DNA of 64,000 nucleotides from CAWUKT01 sp963923035 (GCA_963923035.1 CAWUKT010000005.1:62001-126000); one strand, 5' to 3'. Shown: positions 27,490-36,990, numbered from the stretch's first letter. Numbers and translations: made by a program. The notes: generated by a model from the sequence alone, not told the origin.

Positions 27490-29865
27490 ATGCTGTTGAG
27501 ACAGATCATATTGTTGCTCTTACTGGTGGGATGTGCCGTGCAGCTCCCCAGCCAGGTGACCATTACCGCCGAGGAAATGAATCCCGACACGGCGCGCCAG
27601 TACATGCTGGCGGCCAATGAGTTGGAAGGGGACAGTGCGATGGTGCTGTTGGAAAAGGCCTTTAAAATCTCAGAGGAAACCTCTTTTGATGCGGGGGTAC
27701 GGATGACGTCCGAACGCTTGATCCTGATGTACCAGACCGCCAAAAATGTGACCTCAGAGCTTCGGACCCGGTTGAACTACGCCAATTACCTTGAGCTCCA
27801 AGGCGATACCGCCACGCATGCCGAGGCCCTTTATCAAATCGGCCTCCTTTATCTCGAGCAAAAGATTTATCCCAAAGCCGCCGATGCTTTTCTCAGAGTC
27901 ATCGGGCTGACCGAATCCAACAATTCAGACCTTGGTTTTCAGGCCCTCAAGCGCTACGCCTGGGCCCTCCACCAGGAGCAGAAATGGCGAGAAGCCAAGG
28001 CGAACTACCTGATCGCCTACGAAACCGCAGCGGCCAAGGGACGCTTCAAAGACCAGCTTTGGATCCAACAACAATTAGCGCGGATCGCCCACGCCCGGAA
28101 ACGGTACTCGGAAGAGGTCTCGGTCAACCGGGAAGTCCTGCGGTTGGCCCAGCGGGCCCGCGATGAACAAAGCGCCCTGATCGCCCTGAACAATATGGGA
28201 TTCGCAGCCAAATTCATGGGGAAATTGGATTCCGCCGCGGCCTATTTCGAAGAAGTCGTCCGCAGGGTAGACAAATTGCAACCGCCTGACCCCGTTCTGA
28301 AAAGCGAAGTCCTCCTGAACCTGGGGGTCATTGCGCAGAACAAAAAGGATTTCCCGGAAGCCAAGGAACGGTTCCAACAGGCCGCCCGGTCCGCCCAGAG
28401 CGCAGGGCAAACCCGGACCGAGACCATTGCCTACAATTACCTCGCCCGGACCTACCTCCAATTCGGCGACTCCTACAATGCCCGTTTTTTCAACGACCAA
28501 ACCCTCCGTTCGGCCCGAAAAAACCAGCATCCTGACCTGCTCCTGGATGGTTATTCTACCCGTGCCCTCATCTACGAATCGCTCTACGATTTTGAGAAGG
28601 CCCTAAAGGCGAAGGAAGACTTTTTGGCGTTGCGGGATTCTTTGAAGAACGAAGAAGACAACCGGGCCCGCATTTTGGCGCAGGAACAATACTTGATGGA
28701 CCGGATTGAGAAGGAAATGGACCTGTTGAAGGTGGATCGGGAAATCAAGGACCTGGAAATTGAAAATCTGAAGTCGGAACAGGCGCGGGAGGAAGAAGCG
28801 AAAAAACGGATTGCCAAGGAACTCGAATTGCAGGTGGTCCAATCGCAGAATGACTCCCTGGACGCAGCCCGGGCCCGGGCCGCCCTCAGCTTGTCTGAAT
28901 CCCAACGGCTTCAGGACTTGCAGGAGGCGGAGATCTTCTCGCTAGAGAAGGAGCAGGAAATCCGCGAATTGGAATTGGATCGGCAGAAAGGACTCGCTCG
29001 GGAGAGCGAAACCAGGGCCTTGTCCCTCCAACAGGAAAACCGCATCCAGACCCTGGAATTGGAATCTGCGGAGCGGCAAGCCGACCAGGAACGGCTCCGC
29101 AACCGAAATTTGATCTATACGATTGGCGGGCTGGGCTTGTTGGTTCTGATTGTTCTCATCGTCCTTCTCCAATTGCGCCGAAAAAACAGCAAGATTCGCC
29201 GTCAGCAGGTCTTGATCGCGGAAGAAAAAGAAAAATCGGACGACCTGTTGCTCAACATCCTGCCGCTGACCGTGGCTACCGAGTTGAAGGAAAACGGCAG
29301 CTCCCCTCCCCGTCTGTACGAGGAAGTCTCCGTCGTTTTCACGGACTTCTCGGGTTTCACCATGATCTCCGAGCAGCTCAGCCCGGCCCAATTGGTGGAA
29401 AAGCTCGATGCCATCTTCCTGGAATTCGACCTGATCGTGGAACGAAATGGCCTCCAACGGATCAAGACGATTGGAGATGCCTATATGTGCGCCTGCGGAT
29501 TGCCGGAGCCCGATCCGAAGCACGCCCAGCGGGCCGCCCTTGCGGCCCTCGAAATGCGCAATTTCATCCGCAACTTCAACCGACAACTCCCGGCGGGGCA
29601 ACCGCCCTGGAACATCCGGATTGGCATCCATTCCGGGCCGGTCGTCGCGGGAGTGGTGGGCATCCGCAAATTTGCCTACGACATTTGGGGCGATGCCGTC
29701 AACACGGCCAGCCGGATGGAAAGCAGTGGTGTCGTCGACAAGGTCAACGTCTCGGGCGCCACCCGCGAGCTTCTCGGAGGCATTTTTGAGCTGGAATACC
29801 GGGGAAAAATCGCTGCCAAGAACAAAGGTGAAGTCGACATGTACTTCGTCGAACGCAAAAACTGA
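27490..29865 (+). CDS. TPR-containing membrane adenylate cyclase (class III)
   Basis: 791 residues: signal peptide, periplasmic TPR-type repeats (about 40-390), a long charged coiled coil (about 390-535), one membrane helix (about 540-561) and a cytosolic class III cyclase domain (about 612-785). Catalytic parts are complete: metal Asp in VFTDFSGF and IGDAY, substrate Lys in RIKTIGD, Asp in YDIWGDAVNTASRM with its Asn and Arg. Lys plus Asp favours ATP over GTP. It should sense periplasmic signals and make cAMP. ATG follows the receptor stop without a gap (TAAATG). Confidence 0.92.
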   Translation: MLLRQIILLLLLVGCAVQLPSQVTITAEEMNPDTARQYMLAANELEGDSAMVLLEKAFKISEETSFDAGVRMTSERLILMYQTAKNVTSELRTRLNYANYLELQGDTATHAEALYQIGLLYLEQKIYPKAADAFLRVIGLTESNNSDLGFQALKRYAWALHQEQKWREAKANYLIAYETAAAKGRFKDQLWIQQQLARIAHARKRYSEEVSVNREVLRLAQRARDEQSALIALNNMGFAAKFMGKLDSAAAYFEEVVRRVDKLQPPDPVLKSEVLLNLGVIAQNKKDFPEAKERFQQAARSAQSAGQTRTETIAYNYLARTYLQFGDSYNARFFNDQTLRSARKNQHPDLLLDGYSTRALIYESLYDFEKALKAKEDFLALRDSLKNEEDNRARILAQEQYLMDRIEKEMDLLKVDREIKDLEIENLKSEQAREEEAKKRIAKELELQVVQSQNDSLDAARARAALSLSESQRLQDLQEAEIFSLEKEQEIRELELDRQKGLARESETRALSLQQENRIQTLELESAERQADQERLRNRNLIYTIGGLGLLVLIVLIVLLQLRRKNSKIRRQQVLIAEEKEKSDDLLLNILPLTVATELKENGSSPPRLYEEVSVVFTDFSGFTMISEQLSPAQLVEKLDAIFLEFDLIVERNGLQRIKTIGDAYMCACGLPEPDPKHAQRAALAALEMRNFIRNFNRQLPAGQPPWNIRIGIHSGPVVAGVVGIRKFAYDIWGDAVNTASRMESSGVVDKVNVSGATRELLGGIFELEYRGKIAAKNKGEVDMYFVERKN

Positions 29866-29887
29866 CCTTTTTAGGTGACAAGCATCA

Positions 29888-29903
29888 CCTTCAAATTTGA
29901 AGG
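29888..29903. promoter_or_regulatory. 16-bp perfect palindrome before the peroxidase gene
   Basis: CCTTCAAATTTGAAGG is its own reverse complement over all 16 bases. It ends 7 bp before a -7-type box (29911-29918) and 21 bp before the ATG, so it is placed like a repressor or activator site. It also touches a weak hairpin (AGGTGA/TCACCT, 29873-29890) after the cyclase stop. Confidence 0.6.
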
Positions 29904-29910
29904 GAAGTTG

Positions 29911-29918
29911 TATTTTTG
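29911..29918 (+). promoter_or_regulatory. -7 promoter box of the peroxidase gene
   Basis: TATTTTTG fits TAnnTTTG exactly. No -33 TTTG lies at the proper distance, so an activator may be needed. The start point would fall close to the ATG at 29925, which implies a very short or absent leader. Confidence 0.4.
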
Positions 29919-29924
29919 TTCCCA

Positions 29925-30926
29925 ATGAGGTTGACGCCACATTCACACCAAAGGCTTCTGAAACGCAGGGGAAAATTGCTTCTCCTTATTTTGCCATTGG
30001 CATTCTCCATTTTCATTCTCCCGGCCCTCCCCAATCCCCAACCAGAAATTGATTGGGAATCCCGCATCGAAACCGGTCGTCAGTTGTTTTTCGACCCCAT
30101 TCTTTCCCTGGATTCTACCATCTCATGTGCGAGCTGCCACCAGCCTGAATTTGCCTTTGCCGACAGCGTCGCCTTGTCCAAGGGAGTCGGCGGGAAGCTC
30201 GGCACCCGCAATACGCCCTCGGTCATGAACATGGCTTTCCGGCCCTATTTTTTCTATGATGGGCGGGCGGCGACGCTGGAAGAGCAGGTCATGGGGCCCA
30301 TCGAGAATCCGGTGGAGATGCACCTCGATTATGGCATGGCCGTCCGGAAAGTGGCGGGATTGGGCCGCTACCAGGAGCTTTTTGAGCGCGCCTATGAAGC
30401 TGAGCCTGATTCGGCCCTGGTATTGGCAGCTTTGGCGACGTTTGTGCGGAGCCTGGAAAGCAATGGGACCGCTCCCCACGACCAGTGGCTCAACGATGTC
30501 GATCCCAATGCCCTGAGCCCCGCAGCGCTGCGGGGAAGAGATATTTTCCTCGAAAAGGGAAAATGCTTCGATTGCCACTTCGGGCCTGATTTTACCGGCG
30601 ATGAATTCCGCAATGTGGGCCTATACGAAGGCAAAAAGGGAGACGATGTGGGCCGGTTTGGAATCACGAAGGATTCAAGTGACCTCGGAAAATTCAAAGT
30701 TCCTGGCCTCCGCAACGTTGCCCTGTCCCCACCGTACATGCACGATGGCCGCTTCGAAACCTTGGCAGAAGTGATTGATTTTTATGATGATCCGTCCAAG
30801 TTCGTCAACAATCCCATCAACATGGACACCTTACTCGAGGAGCCCCTCAACCTGTCTCCCACCGAGAAATCGGACTTAGAGGCCTTTCTCCATAGCCTGA
30901 CCGACCCGGTCATTCCCTATCAGTAA
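29925..30926 (+). CDS. Di-haem cytochrome c peroxidase
   Basis: 333 residues from ATG 29925, which begins a basic-hydrophobic signal peptide (RRGKLLLLILPLAFSIFIL). Two c-type haem sites are present, CASCH (about residue 67) and CFDCH (about 215). Other family parts are LGTRNTPSVMN and PPYMHDGRFETLAEV, which carries the axial Met. Periplasmic reduction of H2O2 to water with electrons from cytochrome c is expected; MauG-type relatives share this layout. Preceded by a perfect palindrome, perhaps peroxide or redox responsive. Confidence 0.93.
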   Translation: MRLTPHSHQRLLKRRGKLLLLILPLAFSIFILPALPNPQPEIDWESRIETGRQLFFDPILSLDSTISCASCHQPEFAFADSVALSKGVGGKLGTRNTPSVMNMAFRPYFFYDGRAATLEEQVMGPIENPVEMHLDYGMAVRKVAGLGRYQELFERAYEAEPDSALVLAALATFVRSLESNGTAPHDQWLNDVDPNALSPAALRGRDIFLEKGKCFDCHFGPDFTGDEFRNVGLYEGKKGDDVGRFGITKDSSDLGKFKVPGLRNVALSPPYMHDGRFETLAEVIDFYDDPSKFVNNPINMDTLLEEPLNLSPTEKSDLEAFLHSLTDPVIPYQ

Positions 30927-31013
30927 TTCGCTCCTTCCCCGCCGGATTCAGGTCGCCCCGCTCTCCGCAACATCCGCCCCCCTTCTTTCATTTATTTTCC
31001 CCATCATTGTTCC

Positions 31014-32417
31014 ATGAAGCACCTGATTTACCTCCTGCTCCTGGTGGGCAGCCCGCTCCTGACCCTCTCCAAGGGAACCCTTGACCAGCCGACGGTTGAT
31101 GAGATCATCGAACGACATGCGGAAGCCATGGGAGGTAAAGCCGCCTGGAAAAAGCTGAAGGGATGGACCACGGTGTGTACGACTGAGGAAGGCCGAAGGA
31201 CTAAGGCTCTCGCCGCATATCCGAACCAGTTCAAATTGGTTTTTGAGGGAAAAGGAGCTGCAAAAGTGAAAGGCTACGACGGAAAAAGAGGTTGGATCGA
31301 ACAGGATGGGAAAATAGAGGACATGGATCCCGGCGAAGCGGCTGAAATGGCGGAGGAGCCCGAATTCTACCAGGAATTGATGTTCGCCCGAGAGAATGGT
31401 TATGGGGTAAATTTGAAAGGAGAAGAAGAATGGCAGGGGAAAAAGGTCTGGAAAATCGAGGTCAAGAAAAGCAAAACCGATGTGCAAACGTACTATTTGA
31501 ATGCCGAAAGCTACTTGATCGAAGCGGTGAGCGAAACGAGTGAGGATCCCAAGTGGAAAGGGAGCGTTTTCACGACCTATTTCAAAGACTTTCGCTCCGT
31601 AGATGGGCTGCAATTCCCCTTCGCATGGGGACTTCAGGTGGATGAAAAAGGACCCAAATGGAGAGACGTCCTGGACGTGGAATTGAATCCAGCGTTTTAT
31701 CCCGGCACCTTTGATTTTCCCACTTCCGGAGGCCCTGACAACTCGAAAGCACTTCTTCGCCAACTCCAAAAAGATGCCCAGGATTTGGAATTCGACCGCT
31801 ATACTTTCATTCAAACCACCATTCGCTTCCAGAAAGATGGCTCTCCCCGCGACACCAGCACCTGGCACGAAGCCCTCCTGTTTCCCGACCGCTTCCGCAT
31901 TGATTTTGGCCCGCTGGAGAACAAAACTGCCGTGATTTACCGCAACGACAGCTCTTTCTTCTTCCGCAAAGGTGAACTCATGCGTTCCGGCCCGGAATAC
32001 AACGAATTGTTGCTGTTGGAGGGCGGGGTCGCTACCTATTCGTATGATACCCTGGTGGCGCGGATGGAACGCTTTGGCTATGACCTGGACAAATTCCACC
32101 TGAATCACTTCCATGGCGAGCCCGTGTATGTGATTGGGGCTGAGCCCGGCGATCTGGAAAGCAAACAAGTTTGGCTGCACCGAAATTTGCTGGCCACTGT
32201 CCGGCGGCTGGATCCGGCGGAAGAAGGGCCTTTCGTCGAAGTCGTATTCGACGATTTTGTGTCCCAGGGCGGCGCCTGGATCGAGACTTGGGTGGAATTC
32301 TACCTGGACGGCCAATTGTACCAGACAGAGCGTTACAATGACATCGATACCAAAGCGGACGTGAAGGAGATTTTATTTGATCCGAACCAGTTTGGGGAGT
32401 GGCATTGGGCGGAATAA
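31014..32417 (+). CDS. Secreted protein with tandem LolA-like domains
   Basis: 467 residues with a signal peptide (MKHLIYLLLLVGSPLLTLSK). Two halves show the pattern of outer-membrane lipoprotein-sorting proteins: DEIIERHAEAMGGKAAWKKLKG with GKRGWIEQDGK (1-240), and a second with FRIDFGPLENKTAVIYRND and YDTLVARMERF (250-467). This fold is an open beta-barrel that binds lipid tails. No lipobox Cys follows the signal, so it is soluble in the periplasm. Function inferred from fold pattern only. Confidence 0.7.
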   Translation: MKHLIYLLLLVGSPLLTLSKGTLDQPTVDEIIERHAEAMGGKAAWKKLKGWTTVCTTEEGRRTKALAAYPNQFKLVFEGKGAAKVKGYDGKRGWIEQDGKIEDMDPGEAAEMAEEPEFYQELMFARENGYGVNLKGEEEWQGKKVWKIEVKKSKTDVQTYYLNAESYLIEAVSETSEDPKWKGSVFTTYFKDFRSVDGLQFPFAWGLQVDEKGPKWRDVLDVELNPAFYPGTFDFPTSGGPDNSKALLRQLQKDAQDLEFDRYTFIQTTIRFQKDGSPRDTSTWHEALLFPDRFRIDFGPLENKTAVIYRNDSSFFFRKGELMRSGPEYNELLLLEGGVATYSYDTLVARMERFGYDLDKFHLNHFHGEPVYVIGAEPGDLESKQVWLHRNLLATVRRLDPAEEGPFVEVVFDDFVSQGGAWIETWVEFYLDGQLYQTERYNDIDTKADVKEILFDPNQFGEWHWAE

Positions 32418-32422
32418 GAGCA

Positions 32423-33493
32423 TCAGGACGAAAAACGACGTTGCCAAAAGGGATGGGTACGGTAACGGGATTCGGTTTGGTAGTAGTTGAGGCGGTTGGC
32501 GGAGAAATGGTCCCATACCCGGTCCAAATCTTGTCCCAAGACGGTCGCAGCGGTGGATTCGTCTTCGACCAAGGCCTGTCCGGCCCGTAAACCGCCGTAC
32601 AAGGCAGTCATGATGCCTTGGGAGGACAAGGGGTCAAAACTCACGGCGGCATCTCCCACGGCCAGCCAGTGGTCGCCGCCCGCGAGGCTCAGCCGAGCAC
32701 TCCGGGCATCCGCCGATTGCGGAGTCCCCTCCCCCACATAATCATATTCCTGCAACTTCGCCCCGACCATCTGTGTGTCTGCCAGCAACGCATTGAATCC
32801 TTCCTGTGATTGAACCTGCTTGACGACCGGCAAATCGGCATCGGTGAAAAAGTATACCAGGCGCTGCCCCGTGGGCAGCAACGCATTGTACCACCAGCCT
32901 TCCGGATGGGACTCGATCAGGCTTGATCCGTAGCGGTCTCCGGCTTTGCCGGGTCGATAGCTTTGAAAGAAAGCCACCAAGCGGTCGCTGTCCTGACGGG
33001 ACGCGCCCATCTGACGGGCAAGACGGGCCGGGCGGCCCGTCGCATCCACCCACCATCGGCACTCCACCTTTGCGCCACTCCGCATCTTCAATTTCCATTT
33101 CCCCGGCTCCCCTTCTACCCGCTCCACAAATCCCGACATTGCCTTTGCCCCCACTTCTTCCGCTTTTCCCCGCAACATCTCATCAAACAAACCCCGGTCA
33201 AGGTGCCACCCATGCCCATCGATGGACTGCATGAAATCCCGGCTTTGGACCTCCGATTGTCCCCATAAAAAATCGTTTCCGTACGAAGGAAGATGGTCTT
33301 GGGCCAAAAAGGCATCCCATACCTGGAGGTCCACCAGAATGCGTTTGGCAGCGGGAATCAATCCTTCCCCGGGCTTGATCCGGGAAGTACGTCCCGCGTC
33401 AACGAGCGAGACAGCCCGGCCGTGGGCCGCCAAATACAAAGCGAGGGAGGACCCAGCTGGCCCTCCCCCTATGATAGCAATATCAGTCTTCAT
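32423..33493 (-). CDS. lodB: LodB-like FAD-dependent oxidoreductase (CTQ maturation)
   Basis: 356 residues of the tryptophan-halogenase/p-hydroxybenzoate hydroxylase group. The FAD motif GGGPAGSSLALYLAAHG starts at residue 9, and GDAAVSFDPLSSQGI closes the flavin site. In LodA-type systems a flavoprotein of this size is needed for the quinone cofactor of the oxidase to form. The start overlaps the end of the lodA gene by 11 bp, so the pair is translationally coupled. A halogenase role is less likely given the partner. Confidence 0.85.
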   Translation of the reverse strand: MKTDIAIIGGGPAGSSLALYLAAHGRAVSLVDAGRTSRIKPGEGLIPAAKRILVDLQVWDAFLAQDHLPSYGNDFLWGQSEVQSRDFMQSIDGHGWHLDRGLFDEMLRGKAEEVGAKAMSGFVERVEGEPGKWKLKMRSGAKVECRWWVDATGRPARLARQMGASRQDSDRLVAFFQSYRPGKAGDRYGSSLIESHPEGWWYNALLPTGQRLVYFFTDADLPVVKQVQSQEGFNALLADTQMVGAKLQEYDYVGEGTPQSADARSARLSLAGGDHWLAVGDAAVSFDPLSSQGIMTALYGGLRAGQALVEDESTAATVLGQDLDRVWDHFSANRLNYYQTESRYRTHPFWQRRFSS

Positions 33494-35444
33494 GGAAATT
33501 CTTCGCGAAGAAGGCTCCCCGTCCTACGCGGCCATCGGTTTCGCCCTGGAAATCAGGAATCGAAGCCAAGCGCTCCAAGGCGCTGGCCAGACCCGCCTGC
33601 ATGGAGGCCACCTGATCCTCAGTGAGCGTACCGTCCACTGGCGGAGCAAAGGGAACCGATTCCACGTACATCTCCGCGGGGAAATCAGGATCATTCTCAA
33701 ACCCTGGACGGATGGTGATCATGCCCAGGTCCCCAAACTGGCGGGTCATATTGTCGATTTGTTCCAGGTAATACTTGCCCAGAACCCGGAACCAAGTCAC
33801 GCGACGGTTATAGGCCCGGAGGCGTTCTTTCCGGGGCAAGGTCTCATCCATGACGATCTCATAATCACGCACGGACAAAACGTTATTGGGGACGGTAGCG
33901 GGCCAGAAAGTGGGAATATAGGGGTCGTATTCTGGTGTATATCCGGACCGACAACTCGAGGTATCTGTCTGCCACGGCACGGCCATCCAACGGGTCAGGT
34001 CGCCCGGACCATTCCAGAACACTTCCAGCGGAGTGACCGAAGCCGCACCGGACTGGAATGGGGCCGGGTCGAGGAATTCACCCCACACCGGCTCGGGATT
34101 GTGGACCGAGCGTTTCCGAATTCGGAAAAAGGCATTGTACATCCCCGCCATCCGCATCGGCCAGGTCAACTCACAGCCAGGGTGGAAAGGCCCGCCCAAG
34201 CAATAATGCAAATTGGCTTTGGTGAGCATCTCAGTTTGTCCCTCTGCGGTTGGGATCTCATGGAGCTGCTGGGGTTCGGTGAAATTGGGATCATAGTCAT
34301 CCTCAAAATTCCCTTTCATCCACTGTTCGAGGTAATAATAAATCGTGGTGGTAACGGAGAAATAGGCATTGGGAGTATTGGCGCCCACGTTGTCGCCATA
34401 GAACCAGGGCCAAGCACTGCAGTCTACCTTTTTGCCATTGGGGACGCGGAAATAATGAAAAATGATCCGTCGCGCCTCTTGATAGGGGTCGTCGGTGATG
34501 TTTCCGCACTCGTCTTTCCATATCGTCGACAATTTCCGGAGGAGGCTCTCGTCAGTGAAATCATAATTCTGCCTGTACCCAAAGGTCTCAAAAAAGCCTT
34601 TGTTGAGCCATTGCATCTGGGAGAACTGCTGGAGAATGGGCAGGATGTCCAATTGAAAGGAAGGTGTATCCTTGCGCTTGGCATACATCCCCGCCGAGCC
34701 GGTACTGGGCGCATCCATCGTATTGAAGATGAGGTCATACATGGTCTGGATGCCGACCAGGTCGGGCGCATAGTTCGGTGGCGCGGTCACCACCCAGGCC
34801 CCGGTGCATTCCAGTTCCTGGTTGTCATAGATGACCTTGGCCTCGACGGGCCCGTCGGAGACATCGTCGTGCCAGCCGTCGTTGTTCGCGAAGGTCGTGG
34901 GCGGATTGTTGGGCCAGGGAGAATTGGAGACGCCGTGGCCGCCAAGGAACAGCAACCGGCCTTTGTCGTCGGTTTTCAATTCGCCCAGGTAGACTTCCTG
35001 GCCCAGAAAATGGCCGTCGTCGAAGGCATATTCATCGCCCCCGGCATTGTTTCCCGAAATCGTTTTCGGGGTGGGTTTGATCATCAGGGACTCGCGGTCC
35101 TTGATGTTGAAATTGCGGAGCCGGACCGGCACCGCTTCGGGGATGTCCATCGCCGTTTCGAACTCGTACCAAGCTGCCTTTTTATTGGCGACTTCGACGG
35201 TCCATGAAATGCTGGCATTGTCGGAATTCAGTTCTTTGACGGGAATCCCCTCGGCATTGAGCCCGTAGATGCGGAACCGCGCCGCCTGGCGCTTGATGGC
35301 CCCGGTGGCGTCCTTGTAGTGACTGATGGGAAGTTTAGAGGGAGCGGTGACCTCCGGCCCAATATAAAATTCGTTCTTGCTATTGCCCACACGGGCAATG
35401 CCAATGGGCGGGTATATTGCCGCCTTCACAATTCTGGTGTCCAT
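33483..35444 (-). CDS. lodA: LodA-like quinoprotein amino-acid oxidase
   Basis: 653 residues starting IVKAAIYPPIGIARVGNS, the hallmark of the LodA family, whose founder is the L-lysine 6-oxidase of Marinomonas mediterranea. The enzyme carries cysteine tryptophylquinone made from its own Cys and Trp. Candidates here are Cys424 in GGPFHPGCELTW and Trp486 or Trp491 in DLTRWMAVPWQTD. The reaction would oxidise a free amino acid, releasing ammonia and H2O2, which is antibacterial in known members. No signal peptide, as in LodA. Substrate is not predictable: both lysine and glycine oxidases exist in the family. Confidence 0.9.
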   Translation of the reverse strand: MDTRIVKAAIYPPIGIARVGNSKNEFYIGPEVTAPSKLPISHYKDATGAIKRQAARFRIYGLNAEGIPVKELNSDNASISWTVEVANKKAAWYEFETAMDIPEAVPVRLRNFNIKDRESLMIKPTPKTISGNNAGGDEYAFDDGHFLGQEVYLGELKTDDKGRLLFLGGHGVSNSPWPNNPPTTFANNDGWHDDVSDGPVEAKVIYDNQELECTGAWVVTAPPNYAPDLVGIQTMYDLIFNTMDAPSTGSAGMYAKRKDTPSFQLDILPILQQFSQMQWLNKGFFETFGYRQNYDFTDESLLRKLSTIWKDECGNITDDPYQEARRIIFHYFRVPNGKKVDCSAWPWFYGDNVGANTPNAYFSVTTTIYYYLEQWMKGNFEDDYDPNFTEPQQLHEIPTAEGQTEMLTKANLHYCLGGPFHPGCELTWPMRMAGMYNAFFRIRKRSVHNPEPVWGEFLDPAPFQSGAASVTPLEVFWNGPGDLTRWMAVPWQTDTSSCRSGYTPEYDPYIPTFWPATVPNNVLSVRDYEIVMDETLPRKERLRAYNRRVTWFRVLGKYYLEQIDNMTRQFGDLGMITIRPGFENDPDFPAEMYVESVPFAPPVDGTLTEDQVASMQAGLASALERLASIPDFQGETDGRVGRGAFFAKNFHED

Positions 35445-35604
35445 ATTTTACTGATAAAAGCCTAAAAAAAACCTTCGGTATCCATCCGAATCAATGGAAT
35501 TTACCAAAAAACTCCGCCCTTAGCAATTCTTCAAATGCTCCTTTTCCCTTTGTCCCCCTCCATTCCCCGTCTTTTTCCGCTCCTCCATCCTTCCTAAAAT
35601 CTCC

Positions 35605-35612
35605 TATCTTTG
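35605..35612 (+). promoter_or_regulatory. -7 promoter box of the DUF1343 gene
   Basis: TATCTTTG matches TAnnTTTG exactly and lies 19 bp before the start codon. A -33 TTTG at the proper distance is not seen. Confidence 0.4.
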
Positions 35613-35631
35613 CCCCCAAACCCAAGCTGAT

Positions 35632-36987
35632 ATGAAAGCCACCAAGTTCGTCCTGCTCTTTCTCGCCCTGATGTGGGGATTCACGGCGTGTGATAGCGAT
35701 ACGGTACAACCCAACAATACGCCTGCTTCCGCTACCGGATTGGAAAGTCTCAAGGGCGATGCGCCAATGGGGGATCCGGTCGTCACCGGGGCTGAGTCTC
35801 TGATCAAGGACCGCCTGTCCCTGATCAAAGGAACCCGGGTTGGAATCGTGGCCAACCAAACCAGCCTCGTATTCGGAGGCGTCCATTTGGTGGATACCCT
35901 CAAGGCCCTTGGAATCAACATCACCAAGGTATTTGCGCCGGAGCATGGATTCCGGGGGGATCACGATGCGGGAGCGGCCGTCAAGGACAGCAAAGACACC
36001 AAGACCGGGATTCCGATTGTGTCGCTGTACGGAAAAAACAAGAAGCCCAGTGCCGCCCAATTGGCCGATGTCGACCTGGTGTTGTTTGATATTCAGGATG
36101 TTGGAGCGCGGTTCTATACCTATATATCGACTTTGGCGTATGTGATGGAGGCTTGCGGGGAACAAAAGAAATCGGTCATTGTGTTGGACCGCCCGAATCC
36201 GAATGGCTGGTATGTGGAAGGGCCGGTATTGGAAAAGGGAATGGAATCCTTTGTGGGAATGCACCGGGTGCCGATCGTCCACGGGATGACCGTGGGGGAA
36301 TACGCGAATATGGTGAACGGCGAAGGTTGGCTCTCCAATGGAGTCCGCTGCATCCTCGAAATCATTCCCTGTGTCAACTACAACCACAATATGAAATGGG
36401 AAGACACCCAACTGAATTGGGTTGCCCCCTCCCCCAACCTGCCCACGCCCAACAGCGCTTACCTGTATCCGGTCCTCTGCTGGATGGAAGGCATGCCCGT
36501 GAGTGTGGGACGCGGCACCGATCAACCGTTTGAGTTGTTTGGTGCGCCCTGGCACGAAGGCTACCGCTACCAGGTGCGCAAGGATTCCGTCATGGAAGAC
36601 GGCGGCGGTGGATTCCAGAATTTTGGATTGGAATTTGAATATGTGCGGTTCACTCCCCGCTCAATCCCCGGCAAATCCGCCAATCCCAAGTTCAAAGGCA
36701 AAGAATGCTACGGGGCCCGCCCCACCAACCGCGTCGACGGTACCAGCCTGTTCAAGGCCGGATTGGCCCTGCTGAAGAACTTCCAAACGGAAACGGGCAA
36801 TGTGGACTTTTCCAAGCCCCTGTTCACCTCCTTTTTTCCCAAACTCGTCGGCACCAAGAAACTCGCCGAGCAGGTCAAAGCCGGAGCTTCAGAAGAAGAA
36901 ATCTGGGAGTCCTGGCAGGCAGACTTGGGCAAATTCAAGGCCACCCGCGCGAAGTACCTGCTTTACGACGATTTTGGCCAGGAATAG
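35632..36987 (+). CDS. NamZ-like exo-beta-N-acetylmuramidase (DUF1343) lipoprotein
   Basis: 451 residues with a lipoprotein signal (GFTAC, Cys about residue 20). The DUF1343 signatures are clear: GTRVGIVANQTSL, FAPEHGFRGDHDAG, LVLFDIQDVGARFYTYISTL and DRPNPNG. Characterised members (NamZ) release N-acetylmuramic acid from the non-reducing ends of peptidoglycan fragments. Here it is lipid-anchored, so it would recycle wall fragments in the periplasm or at the surface. Single gene with its own -7 box and a downstream hairpin. Confidence 0.88.
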   Translation: MKATKFVLLFLALMWGFTACDSDTVQPNNTPASATGLESLKGDAPMGDPVVTGAESLIKDRLSLIKGTRVGIVANQTSLVFGGVHLVDTLKALGINITKVFAPEHGFRGDHDAGAAVKDSKDTKTGIPIVSLYGKNKKPSAAQLADVDLVLFDIQDVGARFYTYISTLAYVMEACGEQKKSVIVLDRPNPNGWYVEGPVLEKGMESFVGMHRVPIVHGMTVGEYANMVNGEGWLSNGVRCILEIIPCVNYNHNMKWEDTQLNWVAPSPNLPTPNSAYLYPVLCWMEGMPVSVGRGTDQPFELFGAPWHEGYRYQVRKDSVMEDGGGGFQNFGLEFEYVRFTPRSIPGKSANPKFKGKECYGARPTNRVDGTSLFKAGLALLKNFQTETGNVDFSKPLFTSFFPKLVGTKKLAEQVKAGASEEEIWESWQADLGKFKATRAKYLLYDDFGQE

Positions 36988-36990
36988 AAA

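Noticed and set aside
30948..32315. Minus-strand open frame opposite the LolA-like gene
   Set aside because: No signal peptide or family pattern; the plus frame has both.
32423..33493. Tryptophan halogenase assignment
   Set aside because: Fold is shared, but the overlap with a LodA-type gene and the length favour the LodB role.
33222..35207. Long plus-strand open frame opposite the LodA gene
   Set aside because: It mirrors the codon bias of the real minus-strand gene; its translation has no family features and lodA is unmistakable.
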